A stretch of DNA of 43,618 bases, taken from the NCBI GenBank assembly GCA_039545355.1, contig BCJJ01000019.1:1-43618 (forward strand), given 5' to 3'. This document shows positions 13,273 to 22,578 of the stretch, piece after piece. Origin of the DNA: Trichosporon coremiiforme (lineage: Eukaryota; Basidiomycota; Tremellomycetes; Trichosporonales; Trichosporonaceae). The translations under genes were made by a program, and so were the position numbers. The stretch's first letter is position 1, and the number at the start of each line of letters is the position of its first letter. The notes beneath the pieces are model-generated. The model was not told where the DNA came from and ran no database searches. It saw only the letters and a list, made by a program, of their open reading frames with translations.

Positions 13273-14241
13273 GTCGGCCCCGATTCCCCTCTGTCGTCTG
13301 TGATACCACTCCGACCCTACGAACACTTCACCAGACGACAACTCGACACGCCTAATCACCGCAACCACTTCTTGATTCAAACTCAACGCAAACCCCCTCC
13401 CCCTTTCCTCTATACGAAAAGGTGCGTCGATCTCTTCCTATCTCTCTTCTTTTATGCTCGGGTCCTTTCTTTCGACTACTTTGTCGCCCAGTCAGTCAGC
13501 CAGTCATCAATCATCGGTCAGCTGTCAGCCGATGGGCCCACATCGCCAGCGACCCACCGCACCACCGCTATCAAAAGATCCTTTGTTTTGCCGTCATCGA
13601 TTATTCAACAATCCCTTGATGCATCTCACATCGGATCATAAAAAGTTGATCTCGTGACAGCGGACGCCAAGACAAGGTATTACACACATCTGTGCTGCAT
13701 TCTCGTGTCGGTTTGATTGAGAGTTGGAAGTCGCTCGACTTGTATTCGGGCGGCGGGTGTGGGACATTCCTTGTTACTTTGCCGGGCCCGCCCGCGCAGA
13801 TAACGCCGCTCTTACCGACAAACCCCTGCCCCCACCGCCCTCCCCCCGGTCCCTTGTCGCCGCCCACCTTTTTCCACTGCATATCCACCAGCCAATCCCG
13901 CTATCAACAATCACGTTTGATCCTCAATGCATCCATCCACACAATGAGTTGTGTGCCTTCGGGCCACAATCGCCGTGTTCCATGCATCAATGCACACACG
14001 AGTGCACTCCACATACGACGGCGGCGGAGACACCGGATATATCGCCGTGATCAAATCATCGCGTCATCTACCCCTTCTGGCTGGCTGGGTCTTTTTTTAT
14101 CGCCCGCAGATACCGGCGTCCTCCGTGGCTGAGCACGCGTGGCACTGGCGTGGTCCCATTTTTCATTCCAATCTCATCTAACCTCCTTTGCATCGCTTGC
14201 ATCGCCTGATCAGAAGCTGACCTATCAAACAGTAATCCACG
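13273..14241 (+). promoter_or_regulatory. promoter and long leader of the Cir1-like gene
   Basis: Nearly 1 kb of CT-rich, A-poor sequence leads into the ATG at 14242. It contains stacked cagtcagtcagccagtc-type motifs near 13488-13505 and several upstream ATGs. A 5' UTR intron is possible but I could not place one with confidence. Confidence 0.4.
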
Positions 14242-17220
14242 ATGCCCCGAGCGCCCTCGGCGTCGCCAAATCATACTTCAGCCACCCTCACCACCACTGC
14301 CACCGCCCCGACATCCCCGAGTGCTTCGGCCAAACTCTCCCCTCGTGCCTCGCTCTCCGCCCCGCACTCCCCAACAGCGCCGACCGGATATCGAGCATTC
14401 GCCGCCGCTCCTCGTGTGTCTGATACCCGCGGATCCTCGAACCAACAGGACGAGGAAGAGGACGAGCTGGACGACGACGACGCCCCCGCTGCTCCTCCTC
14501 CGGAACCTGCGCTTCGTGCACCCTCGAGTGGCAGTGGCAACATGAGCAGCTCTGCTTGGCGACCGAAGTTTGCTCGTGGATGGGGCGGTGTTGGCGGGTA
14601 CGGCGCCTCCAACGAGCGAGGTGGATCCGACGGTACCCCGGCCACCGGTGCCTCGCCTCAGCACAGCGCGCGGCAATCGGAGCCTGTGTCGCGCGACATG
14701 TCTCCGGCCGTCAAGGACGATGTTGACGATGAGGACCGCCGGCGCAGGCCTGCACGCCGTTCCGGTGTCCAGGGTCCCCCCGGCAAGCGGCCGGAAGACG
14801 ATGAGCTCGGCCCGAACAAGAAGCGTAGGACGCACTCCCCTCCGCCTGCCCAGAGCGGCGGCGGTTGCGGAGATGATGGCCCCGGCTCGTGTCCCGGTGA
14901 CGGTCGCTGCAACGGACTCGGTGGAAAAACGGCTTGCGAGGGATGCCCCACCTACAACAACTCGCTCGCCGCCAAGGCTGCTGTCGCTGGGCCGTCGGAG
15001 GGTGTGGACCGCCCTGTCTCGAAGCACTCGCCCCAGCCGGATCACCACAATGCGGACCGTCCCAGCCCTTGGAACACGGGTATCCTCAGCCGTACGAGCT
15101 CCATGAACAACGGCCGCGGCACTGCTTCTCCCATCCCTCCCTCTGGCCACGACATGAAGCCCTCCGTTTCGCCTGAGGCCGACCCCCAGAAGCAACAGCA
15201 GCAACAACAGCAACAGCAGCAGCACTCCTCCGCCCCCGGTCCTCAGCCTGGCACTAACGGTTTAGCCACGACTCCGGTCGGTATGAGCTGCCGCAACTGT
15301 GGTACCAGTACCACTCCCCTTTGGCGTCGCGACGAGGAGGGCCGTCCTCAGTGCAACGCTTGTGGTCTCTACCACAAGCTTCACGGTGTGCCCCGACCCG
15401 TCGCCATGAAGAAGACGGTCATCAAGCGTCGCAAGCGTGTTCCCGCCGTTGCTGCTGCTGCTTCCCCGGCGGGTCGCAGCGCTTCGCAAGGCGCCCCTTC
15501 GCCTGGTGGATCCGTTCTCGGCTCGCAGCCGCCCTCGGGCTACCCCGGCGACGACAAATCTCGCTACCCCATGGGCAGCGGCAGCCCCTGGTCGTCGGGC
15601 CTTCCTCCCTCGGCTCGCCAGCAGCAGGAAATGGAGGCTCGCAGGAAGGGCATGCCCATGATTGTTCCCGGTGGAGGCGCTCCGTCTGGCGGCGTCGAGC
15701 GCAAGAAGCCTTGGTGGATTGAGGACCGCCGTGAGCGGGACGACAAGGAGCATGGCCAGGACGTAAGTCATAATGAGGAAACTGGTTTGCTGACTTCACA
15801 GCTTTCTCACCAGCTCGCTGCTGAGACCCTGCTTTCTATCGCCCCTCAGACCAAGGTTGCCACGCTGTCTCCGGATAGCCGCGACAAGCCCCTGGCCGCC
15901 GGATCCGGAATGGACATTGACCCACGCGACGATGACGCACGTGGCGTCAAGCGCAAGTCTGCCGAGGACGATCGCTTGGGTGCTGGCTCGCACAGCTTAG
16001 GCCTCGTTGGTCTCGAGAAGGACCGCGATCGCTCTAGGGAACGCTATTCGCATTCGCCGTTGGCTCAAGCGAACGAGGGTCGTGGCGGCGCGGGCACTCC
16101 GGGCGGACGTGTCGGCGGCAGTGCGCAGTCCACGCCTTCCTCGGTTTACAACGCCAGCCCCCGCTACTCGATCTACGGACCCAACCCTCGGGAACCGAGC
16201 AACCTCATGTCAACCCCCTGGTCGAATCTTGGAAACAGCCGCTACGGCTTCGGGTTCGGCAGGAGGGACCTTGGAAGTGGCACGAGCCCGGCCGCTCCCG
16301 GTGCATCCCCGGCTGCATCGGCGAAGCATGGTGGCCCGCCTCTTTCACCTCCCCGTCGCCCCGCGCCTGAGCCCCCTCGCGAGTCGTCGCTTTCGAGGTT
16401 CTACTCTGGCAGCGGCATTGGCTCCAGTGCTGGCGGCCCCTACAGCATCAGCCGTCGTGAGCTCACTGAGCACCGCGAGCAGCTCCGTGAGGGCAAGCGC
16501 TGGCTCGAGGGCATGCTTTCCAGGACGGAGAAGCTCCTGTCAGTTGTGGAGAGCAAGATCGCTGCCGAGCCTGCTCCTGCCGCGCCTTCTGCGGCTGCCA
16601 ACCCTGCTGCGCCCTCTGCGGGTTCAGCTCCGGCCCCTTCGGCACCGAATCCGGCTTCGCGCAACGACGACTGGGAGTTCGAGGAGCGTGAGCGTGCGCG
16701 CCGAAAAGAGTTCCAGCGTCTGGAGGAGGAGGCTCAGCGAGATCGCCAGGAGAGGGAGAGGCGTGACAAGGAGCGTGCTGGCGCTCTTCCCATCCGTGGT
16801 GGCGAGCCCCCTCGGGAACGAGAGCGTGAACGCGAGCGTGACGTGCGGGAACGTGAGGCCGCCGCCGTCGCTGCTGAGCGCGTTGCCGTTGAGCGCGAAC
16901 GCGAGATGTTCGACCGCGACTTTCGCCGCACCGCGTCGGACAAGGAGGATCGCGGCCGCGATCTCCTCAGCATGTCGAGGCGCAGCGGCGTGTCGCCGAA
17001 TGGCGTCGGGCGTGTGTCCTCTAACGGAGGCGAGCAGGCCCCTGCTCCACGATCGCACGACAGAGAGCGCGAGAGGGAGCGCAGCGGCAACGGTCCTGTG
17101 AGCAGCGGCAGCGCCGCGCCCAAGTGGGAGAGCGACGGTGCTGTTCCGCTGCCCAGGCATGAGCGGGAGGGTGTATCGCGCCTCGGCCGTGGATTGTGGG
17201 CTTTTGACACACGTGGATAG
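14242..17220 (+). CDS. CIR1: GATA-type iron-responsive transcription regulator, Cir1-like
   Basis: A nuclear GATA factor of the Cir1/Fep1/SRE/Urbs1 family, which represses iron uptake and siderophore genes when iron is sufficient; in Cryptococcus Cir1 also controls capsule and virulence traits. Residues 217, 223, 232 and 235 form C-x5-C-x8-C-x2-C, the family's iron-sensing cysteine motif. A single zinc finger follows at C350, C353, C371 and C374 (C-x2-C-x17-C-x2-C) with a basic tail. Having one finger rather than two is typical of Cir1. A polyglutamine tract lies near residues 317-328. The C-terminal quarter is Arg/Glu-rich with coiled-coil segments. Read straight through, it gives 992 residues, close to the length of Cryptococcus Cir1. 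A probable 39-base intron (15763-15801) would shorten it to 979. The stop codon lies at the edge of a tandem duplication. The symbol rests on family features, not on an alignment. Confidence 0.9.
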   Translation: MPRAPSASPNHTSATLTTTATAPTSPSASAKLSPRASLSAPHSPTAPTGYRAFAAAPRVSDTRGSSNQQDEEEDELDDDDAPAAPPPEPALRAPSSGSGNMSSSAWRPKFARGWGGVGGYGASNERGGSDGTPATGASPQHSARQSEPVSRDMSPAVKDDVDDEDRRRRPARRSGVQGPPGKRPEDDELGPNKKRRTHSPPPAQSGGGCGDDGPGSCPGDGRCNGLGGKTACEGCPTYNNSLAAKAAVAGPSEGVDRPVSKHSPQPDHHNADRPSPWNTGILSRTSSMNNGRGTASPIPPSGHDMKPSVSPEADPQKQQQQQQQQQQHSSAPGPQPGTNGLATTPVGMSCRNCGTSTTPLWRRDEEGRPQCNACGLYHKLHGVPRPVAMKKTVIKRRKRVPAVAAAASPAGRSASQGAPSPGGSVLGSQPPSGYPGDDKSRYPMGSGSPWSSGLPPSARQQQEMEARRKGMPMIVPGGGAPSGGVERKKPWWIEDRRERDDKEHGQDVSHNEETGLLTSQLSHQLAAETLLSIAPQTKVATLSPDSRDKPLAAGSGMDIDPRDDDARGVKRKSAEDDRLGAGSHSLGLVGLEKDRDRSRERYSHSPLAQANEGRGGAGTPGGRVGGSAQSTPSSVYNASPRYSIYGPNPREPSNLMSTPWSNLGNSRYGFGFGRRDLGSGTSPAAPGASPAASAKHGGPPLSPPRRPAPEPPRESSLSRFYSGSGIGSSAGGPYSISRRELTEHREQLREGKRWLEGMLSRTEKLLSVVESKIAAEPAPAAPSAAANPAAPSAGSAPAPSAPNPASRNDDWEFEERERARRKEFQRLEEEAQRDRQERERRDKERAGALPIRGGEPPRERERERERDVREREAAAVAAERVAVEREREMFDRDFRRTASDKEDRGRDLLSMSRRSGVSPNGVGRVSSNGGEQAPAPRSHDRERERERSGNGPVSSGSAAPKWESDGAVPLPRHEREGVSRLGRGLWAFDTRG
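15763..15801 (+). other. probable 39-base intron in the Cir1-like gene
   Basis: Donor GTAAGT, branch-like GCTGAC and acceptor TTCACAG lie within 39 bases, matching the short introns elsewhere in the window. The length is divisible by three and no stop is present, so retained and spliced forms both keep the frame, differing by 13 residues. Confidence 0.7.
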
Positions 17221-17262
17221 CGCCACGGCCATGGATATTGGGCATTCAACACGTTTGGATAG
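17179..17262 (+). repeat. 42-base tandem duplication across the GATA-gene stop codon
   Basis: Unit one (17179-17220) encodes the last 13 residues and the TAG stop. Unit two (17221-17262) follows directly, is identical at 32 of 42 positions by my count, and in the same frame would encode a similar 13-residue peptide sharing the WAF core, again ending in TAG. Seen directly in the sequence. Confidence 0.85.
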
Positions 17263-17354
17263 TGCAGTAGTTAGTTCAGCTTCGAATGATACATGACCTG
17301 TTGTAGTTTGTCGATGCCTGTGACAACTCTGCGTGTGCATAAATTCTAAACTAA

Positions 17355-18922
17355 TCATGTCTCTCCGACATGCTTGACCTCGACGGGCTTGGACGTCGTC
17401 TGGCCGATTTTGGGCGGAAGAACGAGGACCTGCGTGTTCCTGCGGGCAAAGCTGACGAGCGTCGTCGCCAGCGTCGCCGGGTCGTCCTCGTGCAGAAAGT
17501 GGCCCACATCCATCATGACCTCGAGCTGGAACTTGCCCTGCATCTGTCCCACGATGAGATCGTTATCCAGTCGCTCCTGGCCAGCCAAGACAAGTATGCG
17601 AGCGCATCTTGAGGATAAGAACCGCTTCGACAAGCCCTGGTACCACCCAAGCCAGAACGGCTCTGTCGCGAGGAGGTCCGTGCGCCACCGCTGCTTCCCG
17701 TCCTTATCTTGTGCATTCATCGGCACGATGTACGACGGCACAGAGACACGCGCAGAGGTCGGGTTCCGGATACTGCCCGAGTCGAGGTGCCATTGGATCG
17801 CGCTTGGAACAGAGGCGAAAGACGCGGGCCGCTTCGAGAGAATGTTCTTCATGAGCGGGAGAGACTCGACAGCAGTCCCCTCGACAATGTCCAGCGCCGC
17901 GACGCCTGCGACAGTGTAACCCTCCTTCTGCAGCAGAGGAGCCGCGTCGATACATGGCGCTGCGCCCATGGAGTGCCCAACGAGCTGGTGTTAGCTACGA
18001 CGAAACGATTGTAAGCTGCCAGGCAAACATGATAGTAGGTAGTGCGTGCTGCCCTTCCAGTTGAACTCACGATAAGGCTCGGCGCCGTCTTCGTGTCGGG
18101 GAACGTATGCCTGATAATGCCCGTCAAGTCCTCGATCAGCGTAGGCAGGTTGAGGTCCGTATCCCGCCCGGCTTCTCCCTCAGTGCGCGTCTTCCCGTGT
18201 CCTCTGCAGTCAAACGAGAGAACGCCGTACTCTGGTCCGCGAGCCGTGATCTCCTTAGCGAGCGCCGCAAAGCTGAGGCCGCTCGCGCCAGCACCGTGGT
18301 GCAGGATGAAGTACGTTCCGTGCGGGTTGCGACTCTGTCCTGGCGCCGTCACCGAGCCCATCCCCGGAGCGGAGCCCGAAGTGCCCATAGCGGAGGGAAG
18401 CTTGCCGGGGAAGGTTGCCGGAGCGCTTGGTGGAAGTGTTGCAGGGACCGAGGCGCCGGGGCTCACTGCGTTCGGCGCCCATGGCGCTTGCGTAGGGTTG
18501 TGGCCGCCTCCGAGAGCAGGCTGCTTGAGAGAAGATGTCGAGGAGGCGGGCCGTCCAGGGGATGGAGGAACGGCTTTCGGTGGGGTCATGTATGCGCGGA
18601 ACGTCGTGTCGTTCCCCGGAGGGTTGATCTCGAGGGCCCGGGAGAAGAACTCAGATGCCGAGAGCGGCTCGATCGTCGTCTTCTTCGATCTGCTGTCAGC
18701 TGACGCATCGATATTCTTAGGTTTCTCCTTGTTAGAGCGGTGCTGTTCGGAACTCAGACAGCAGGACACTCAGAATCACAGGAGATGGAAGACTCACGCA
18801 CTCGCGCCACCAAGCTCGCCGAGCTCGTCAGCGAGCTCCTCCTCCTCGTCACCTTCAGCCCACGGCGCCTTCGTCGGCGGCGCAAGGCGGTTCAGAATCG
18901 CCTTCCGGAACTCCTCGGACAT
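17355..18922 (-). CDS. PPE1: protein phosphatase methylesterase 1
   Basis: PME-1/Ppe1 removes the methyl ester from the C-terminal leucine of the PP2A catalytic subunit and so governs PP2A holoenzyme assembly. The alpha/beta-hydrolase core shows an HHGAGASGLSF oxyanion segment, nucleophile Ser274 in GHSMG, Asp301 in the family motif LDIVEGTA, the signature IVGQMQGKFQ and His431 in GHFLHEDDP. Exons on the minus strand: 18922-18798, 18752-18071 and 17984-17355, giving 478 residues. The second intron (86 nt) has a clear CTAAC branch. The first intron (45 nt) uses a CTGAG acceptor, chosen because it keeps the frame. A Pro/Ala/Ser-rich insert of roughly 100 residues separates the N-terminus from the catalytic domain and makes the protein longer than the animal enzyme (about 390). 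It is convergent with the GATA gene, with 134 bases between the stops, and divergent from the L11 gene. Confidence 0.92.
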
Positions 18923-19302
18923 GGTGGGATTTAGTCGTGGTGATGCTCCTGTGTGCGGTGCTGATGCAATCGATGCACATGGCTAGTCCTGTCAGCTCGA
19001 CCGACGCACATCGAGCGCAGTGATCAGCGTGGGGCTCCGGTGTCGCGTGGTCAATTTATTCGGAACCTCCAGTACGCTTCGAACATTGACCCGCGAGGCA
19101 AAAGTCGGACTGGCCGCGCTGAAAGTTACGGCTTGAACACTGTTATCGTTGTTTTCGTCGCCGTCTGCCTCCTTTCTACTCAACAACCCCGCCCACCACT
19201 TCAAAAGCGGCTCCGAATTGCTGAGCGCCGAGCCGATAGCCAATACCCGCCCCATCACACCCCTTCCGCACCCCCGACACCCACCCCCGAACCCTAGCAA
19301 CC
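18923..19302. promoter_or_regulatory. bidirectional promoter between PPE1 and mitochondrial L11
   Basis: A 380-base region between two divergent start codons must hold the control sequences for both genes. The part next to the L11 ATG is C-rich on the plus strand (cacccccgacacccac), as is usual for leaders in this window. No TATA box was seen, consistent with housekeeping genes. Confidence 0.6.
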
Positions 19303-20024
19303 ATGTCTGGCAAGGCTGCTGTCACGCAGATTGTCGTGAGTAGTAGTGGAAAGCAGGAGAGGTTACGATGACTGACAAGTACACAGAAGCTTCTCGTCCC
19401 CGCCGGAAAGGCTACGCCGTCGCCCCCGGTCGGTCCCGCGCTCGGAGCGAGGGCTGTCAAGGCCATCGACTTCTGTAAGGAGTTGTGAGTGTCACCGATC
19501 GCGCAAGTCCTGCAGGAAACCGGAGCAGATGGGGCACTGGTGCGGCGGAGCCAGCTCAGAGGGAATGTGGACATGAGCCTTGCGCCATGTTGCTCGCCAG
19601 CAAACTGTGATTGCCGCCTCCCATTGCATTCGGCTCTGTTTCCTTCAGCGACCTTGCTATGTTTGATTCTCCTTTCCGGCCTGGGTGCCCTTGAGTATTA
19701 GCTGACCTTTTCAGCAACGCGCGAACGGCGCACTTCAAGCCGGACGTCCCGATCCCGACGCTGATTACAATCAACCCCGACCGCACGTTCAGCTTCACGT
19801 TCAAGACGCCGCCCGTGTCGTACCTGCTGAAGAAGGCTGCGAAGATCGACAAGGGCTCTGGAGCTCCTGGATCAGACATCGTCGGCGAGGTCTCGCTCAA
19901 GCACGTGTACGAGATCGCCAAGGTCAAGTGCATGGACGACGCGCTCAAGGCGCTCGGAGAGGAGCGCGTTGCTCGCTCCATCGTCGGAAGCGCGAGGTCG
20001 CTCGGCATCAACGTCGTCCCGTAG
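19303..20024 (+). CDS. MRPL19: mitochondrial large-subunit ribosomal protein uL11m
   Basis: A component of the L7/L12 stalk base (GTPase-associated centre) of the mitochondrial ribosome. The 146-residue product matches bacterial L11 in length and order. It begins with a short extension, then [20 protein letters not shown] (the family's [10 protein letters not shown] signature), DFCKEFNART, an RNA-binding C-terminal half with [15 protein letters not shown], and ends in ARSLGINVV. Exons: 19303-19335, 19387-19484 and 19715-20024. Intron 1 is 51 nt and intron 2 is 230 nt, long for this genome. Splice sites are GTGAGT donors with CAG acceptors, and the second has a GCTGAC branch. Saccharomyces calls the orthologue MRPL19. 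The lack of a long presequence is normal for this protein. Confidence 0.95.
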
Positions 20025-21800
20025 ATAGAATGTATTGCATTGGGCTCGGACGGGACGACGACGATGGGGATAGTGGCACTGACCTCTGACTGGAATGGAA
20101 TGAACGCTGAGAACAGATTCCAATCTGAACATCAAGGCGACTTTTGCTCGGGCGCCTATGCTATTTCTTGTTGCGTGTTGCTGCTGCATACGCGGCCCCA
20201 GTAAGAGGGCACTTAGCACCGCAGCTTCTCGCCGGTTCTTCGGTTCTCTGCTAGCAGATCTCTAGATCTGCACAATGGCGGATAGTTCTTGACCAGCGCC
20301 AGCGGTGAAGGTTTGCGGCATAGCAAAAATGCGATACAGCCAGTTGTTGGAAACCCTGGAAAACCTCGACACCAACTTTTGCCATGATGCTATGTTCCGC
20401 AAGCCTGCAGCTCATAGCAGGGAACGCAAGGAACAAGAAATGCTCCAAAGTCTTCAGCGCACACCTAGTGATGGCGGTGCCCGAGAGCGGATCTCGCAGT
20501 GACCTCATGCCTGACACTAATACCGCCAATCCGTGCTGTGCTCGGGACATTAGCTTTCAACCCATAAACCCTTCCGCCGACCAGCAGGAGCTATTGTCTC
20601 AAATTGTCACTAGCAGCTGGGTCGACCGATCGAGGTCCACTCTATCTGCCCCTCGCTGAGGAACGCCATGCCATTATAGTTTACTGATGACTTTCGGCCA
20701 GTGACTGAAGTTGGCACTTGGAACTCGGGTATCATTCGATAACGACTCGCAGCAGGACCTGCACGGCTTCTGGACTCGGACTCGGTAATGGACGGACTAA
20801 CCATCATGAGACGTAGGCCCATGTCTTTCAGCGACCACATCACACCGGGTCATGCTGGCGGTGCCGGGGTGGTTGAGATTACCCGCTCGCGCACCTCACT
20901 TGAACCAGTGGTCGAGCTAGCTGCGGTGGCACTCTTGCCGCTACTTCTGATGGATGGCCCCTACTGCGCTCTGCTCCACTAAACCCATGAGGCTCATGAG
21001 TGAACGCCTTCAGAGATAATGTCGAGTGTTCCTTGGCTTATCAGTGCAGGCTGCGGAATGCGTAAACGAAGATTGTAGCTTGGGAGGGATTGTTGCGGGT
21101 ACACCTACCTCTACGAAGCAGCGCCTGGTCTATTTTCGAGAGGAACCTGCTGAGCTTGACTGTGGTAGGGCTGTGACCGGCCATGCGTGCACCCAAGAGT
21201 CTCCCTGATTACAACGTGTGCTGAATTGAGAGGAACGCAAGTGTTCCATGTTCAGCGCGTCTAGTTGGATCTCGGTATGTGGTAAATCAGGATGCTATGT
21301 GAGATTTAGCTTGTCCTATCCGCCAGAAGCGCAGCACGTCCTCGAATCGGAGTAGTGTGAGGCCCCACATTCTCCGGGTCAATTGCCAGAACGCAACTAG
21401 CATGTAATACTGCGGTGACTACCCACTCTTGGTACGTCGAGTGGCACATGGTCCGCGCGTGCACCCACGAGATAACAGCCACTGCCATCAGATATCGCTC
21501 CGGCAAGGATGTCTGCGGAGACGGTGCCGGTACTAGCGGCACACTGGCCGGCGGTGGACTCAGCAAAGTGAAAGCTAGTCCGCAGCCCATGACCAGAAGC
21601 ATGTCAATCATATGGCCATCGAGCACTTAGGCGAAACTAGGACCGTAGAGGGGTGGCTTTAGCTCGTCTATGACGATGTTCTCGGGCAACCTCCCACTTG
21701 AAGTTTTTCCGCCGTCGGGCCGGGGTAACCAGCGTGAGCGGCACCCTTGACCGACATGGTTGCTGTGGCAACGCTGAGCACAAGTGCCGCCGACAGAATG
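20025..21800. other. intergenic stretch, no supported gene
   Basis: About 1.8 kb without a recognisable gene. A minus-strand frame at 21306-21626 has a hydrophobic start and could be mistaken for a small secreted or membrane protein, but it lacks codon bias and any domain. Part of this region serves as promoter for the small secreted-protein gene at 21924. Confidence 0.45.
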
Positions 21801-21810
21801 TCCCGAAAGG

Positions 21811-21818
21811 TATATAAG
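21811..21818 (+). promoter_or_regulatory. TATA box of the small secreted-protein gene
   Basis: TATATAAG lies 113 bases before the ATG at 21924, and is followed by a CT/CA-rich leader of the kind seen in strongly expressed yeast genes. A good TATA box in front of a gene with a broken frame suggests the break is recent. Confidence 0.7.
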
Positions 21819-21923
21819 AGGAGCGCGTCAACCGTCAAACCTCTCTTCGTCAACAACAGCAAATCCCCTCTTTCCAAGTCTCTCCAACAAACTCCCAACC
21901 CCACAATCAAACAAACAAGCGCA

Positions 21924-22347
21924 ATGAAAGTCATCGTTCTTGCCCTTACCCTCTTCGCTGCCGCAGGCTCTGTTTCCGCCCAGGTCGAGTAGTGTCAATT
22001 TCAATCAATTTCGACAACTGCCACATCTTCCCTCAAACTTCAACGACACCTCTTCACGGCCTTTCTACACCTTTTTCACCTCTTCTAAGCATCGTTCACT
22101 CACAGTTATTGTCTCTACTGTTGAACCGTTCCTCAAGGGCTGCGTTATTCAGGTCGCCAAGGAGATTGGCTGCTGGAACGAGGGTGACATCCCCGGCTCG
22201 ATCAAGTGCGGCTGCGGTGACAAGCGCGGCGATGCCCTTTCGCACGGTGTTGCCTGTCTCTAGGGCAAGTTCCCCCAGCAGATGGGCGGCGCCTGGGGCC
22301 TCTTCGACAAGATGTGTAAGAAGGGCATTACCGGCAACATCAACTAA
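21924..22347 (+). pseudogene. small cysteine-rich secreted protein, probably broken
   Basis: The ATG at 21924 starts a clean signal peptide of about 20 residues ending in SVSAQ. The mature part is in another frame, starting near 22120: six cysteines (GC, GC, KCGC, AC and later MCK) in a pattern resembling the second half of a CFEM or similar secreted domain. An intron must join the two parts, but no good donor exists. The only in-frame solution I found is donor GTCGAG at 21984 to acceptor TAAG at 22089. A TAG at 22261-22263 then interrupts the frame just after the fifth cysteine, although the same frame continues sensibly for 27 more residues to TAA at 22347, including the sixth cysteine. I infer a recently inactivated gene; a sequencing error or stop read-through are alternatives. 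The function is unknown. Confidence 0.55.
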
Positions 22348-22578
22348 AGCGTTGGTCGCAGTGCTCCCCGAAGCCTTCCATAGCTTCCTTGTAGCAAAGA
22401 CGATTAGATGAAGTAGAAGTTGATGGCGAACTTTCATAGCAGTGGCAGACATCCTGACAGCCCCTTGGCAGTGCTCCCAGCGACAGCAGCAGTTCAAGAA
22501 ATGGAAAGTGCATAAGTGGTGGCGGTGTTGATTGGTGATTGCTGATGACTATGATTGAGATACAGGTGTACAACATTT

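Noticed and set aside
13026..13641. Open frames rich in His, Pro, Ser and Ile across the CATC repeat
   Set aside because: All three plus frames stay open because the microsatellite has no stop codon; this is leader sequence, not protein.
21306..21626. 106-codon minus-strand frame with a hydrophobic start
   Set aside because: The hydrophobic stretch is broken by prolines, the codon use is random and there is no promoter-like leader; it lies in the upstream region of the small secreted-protein gene.
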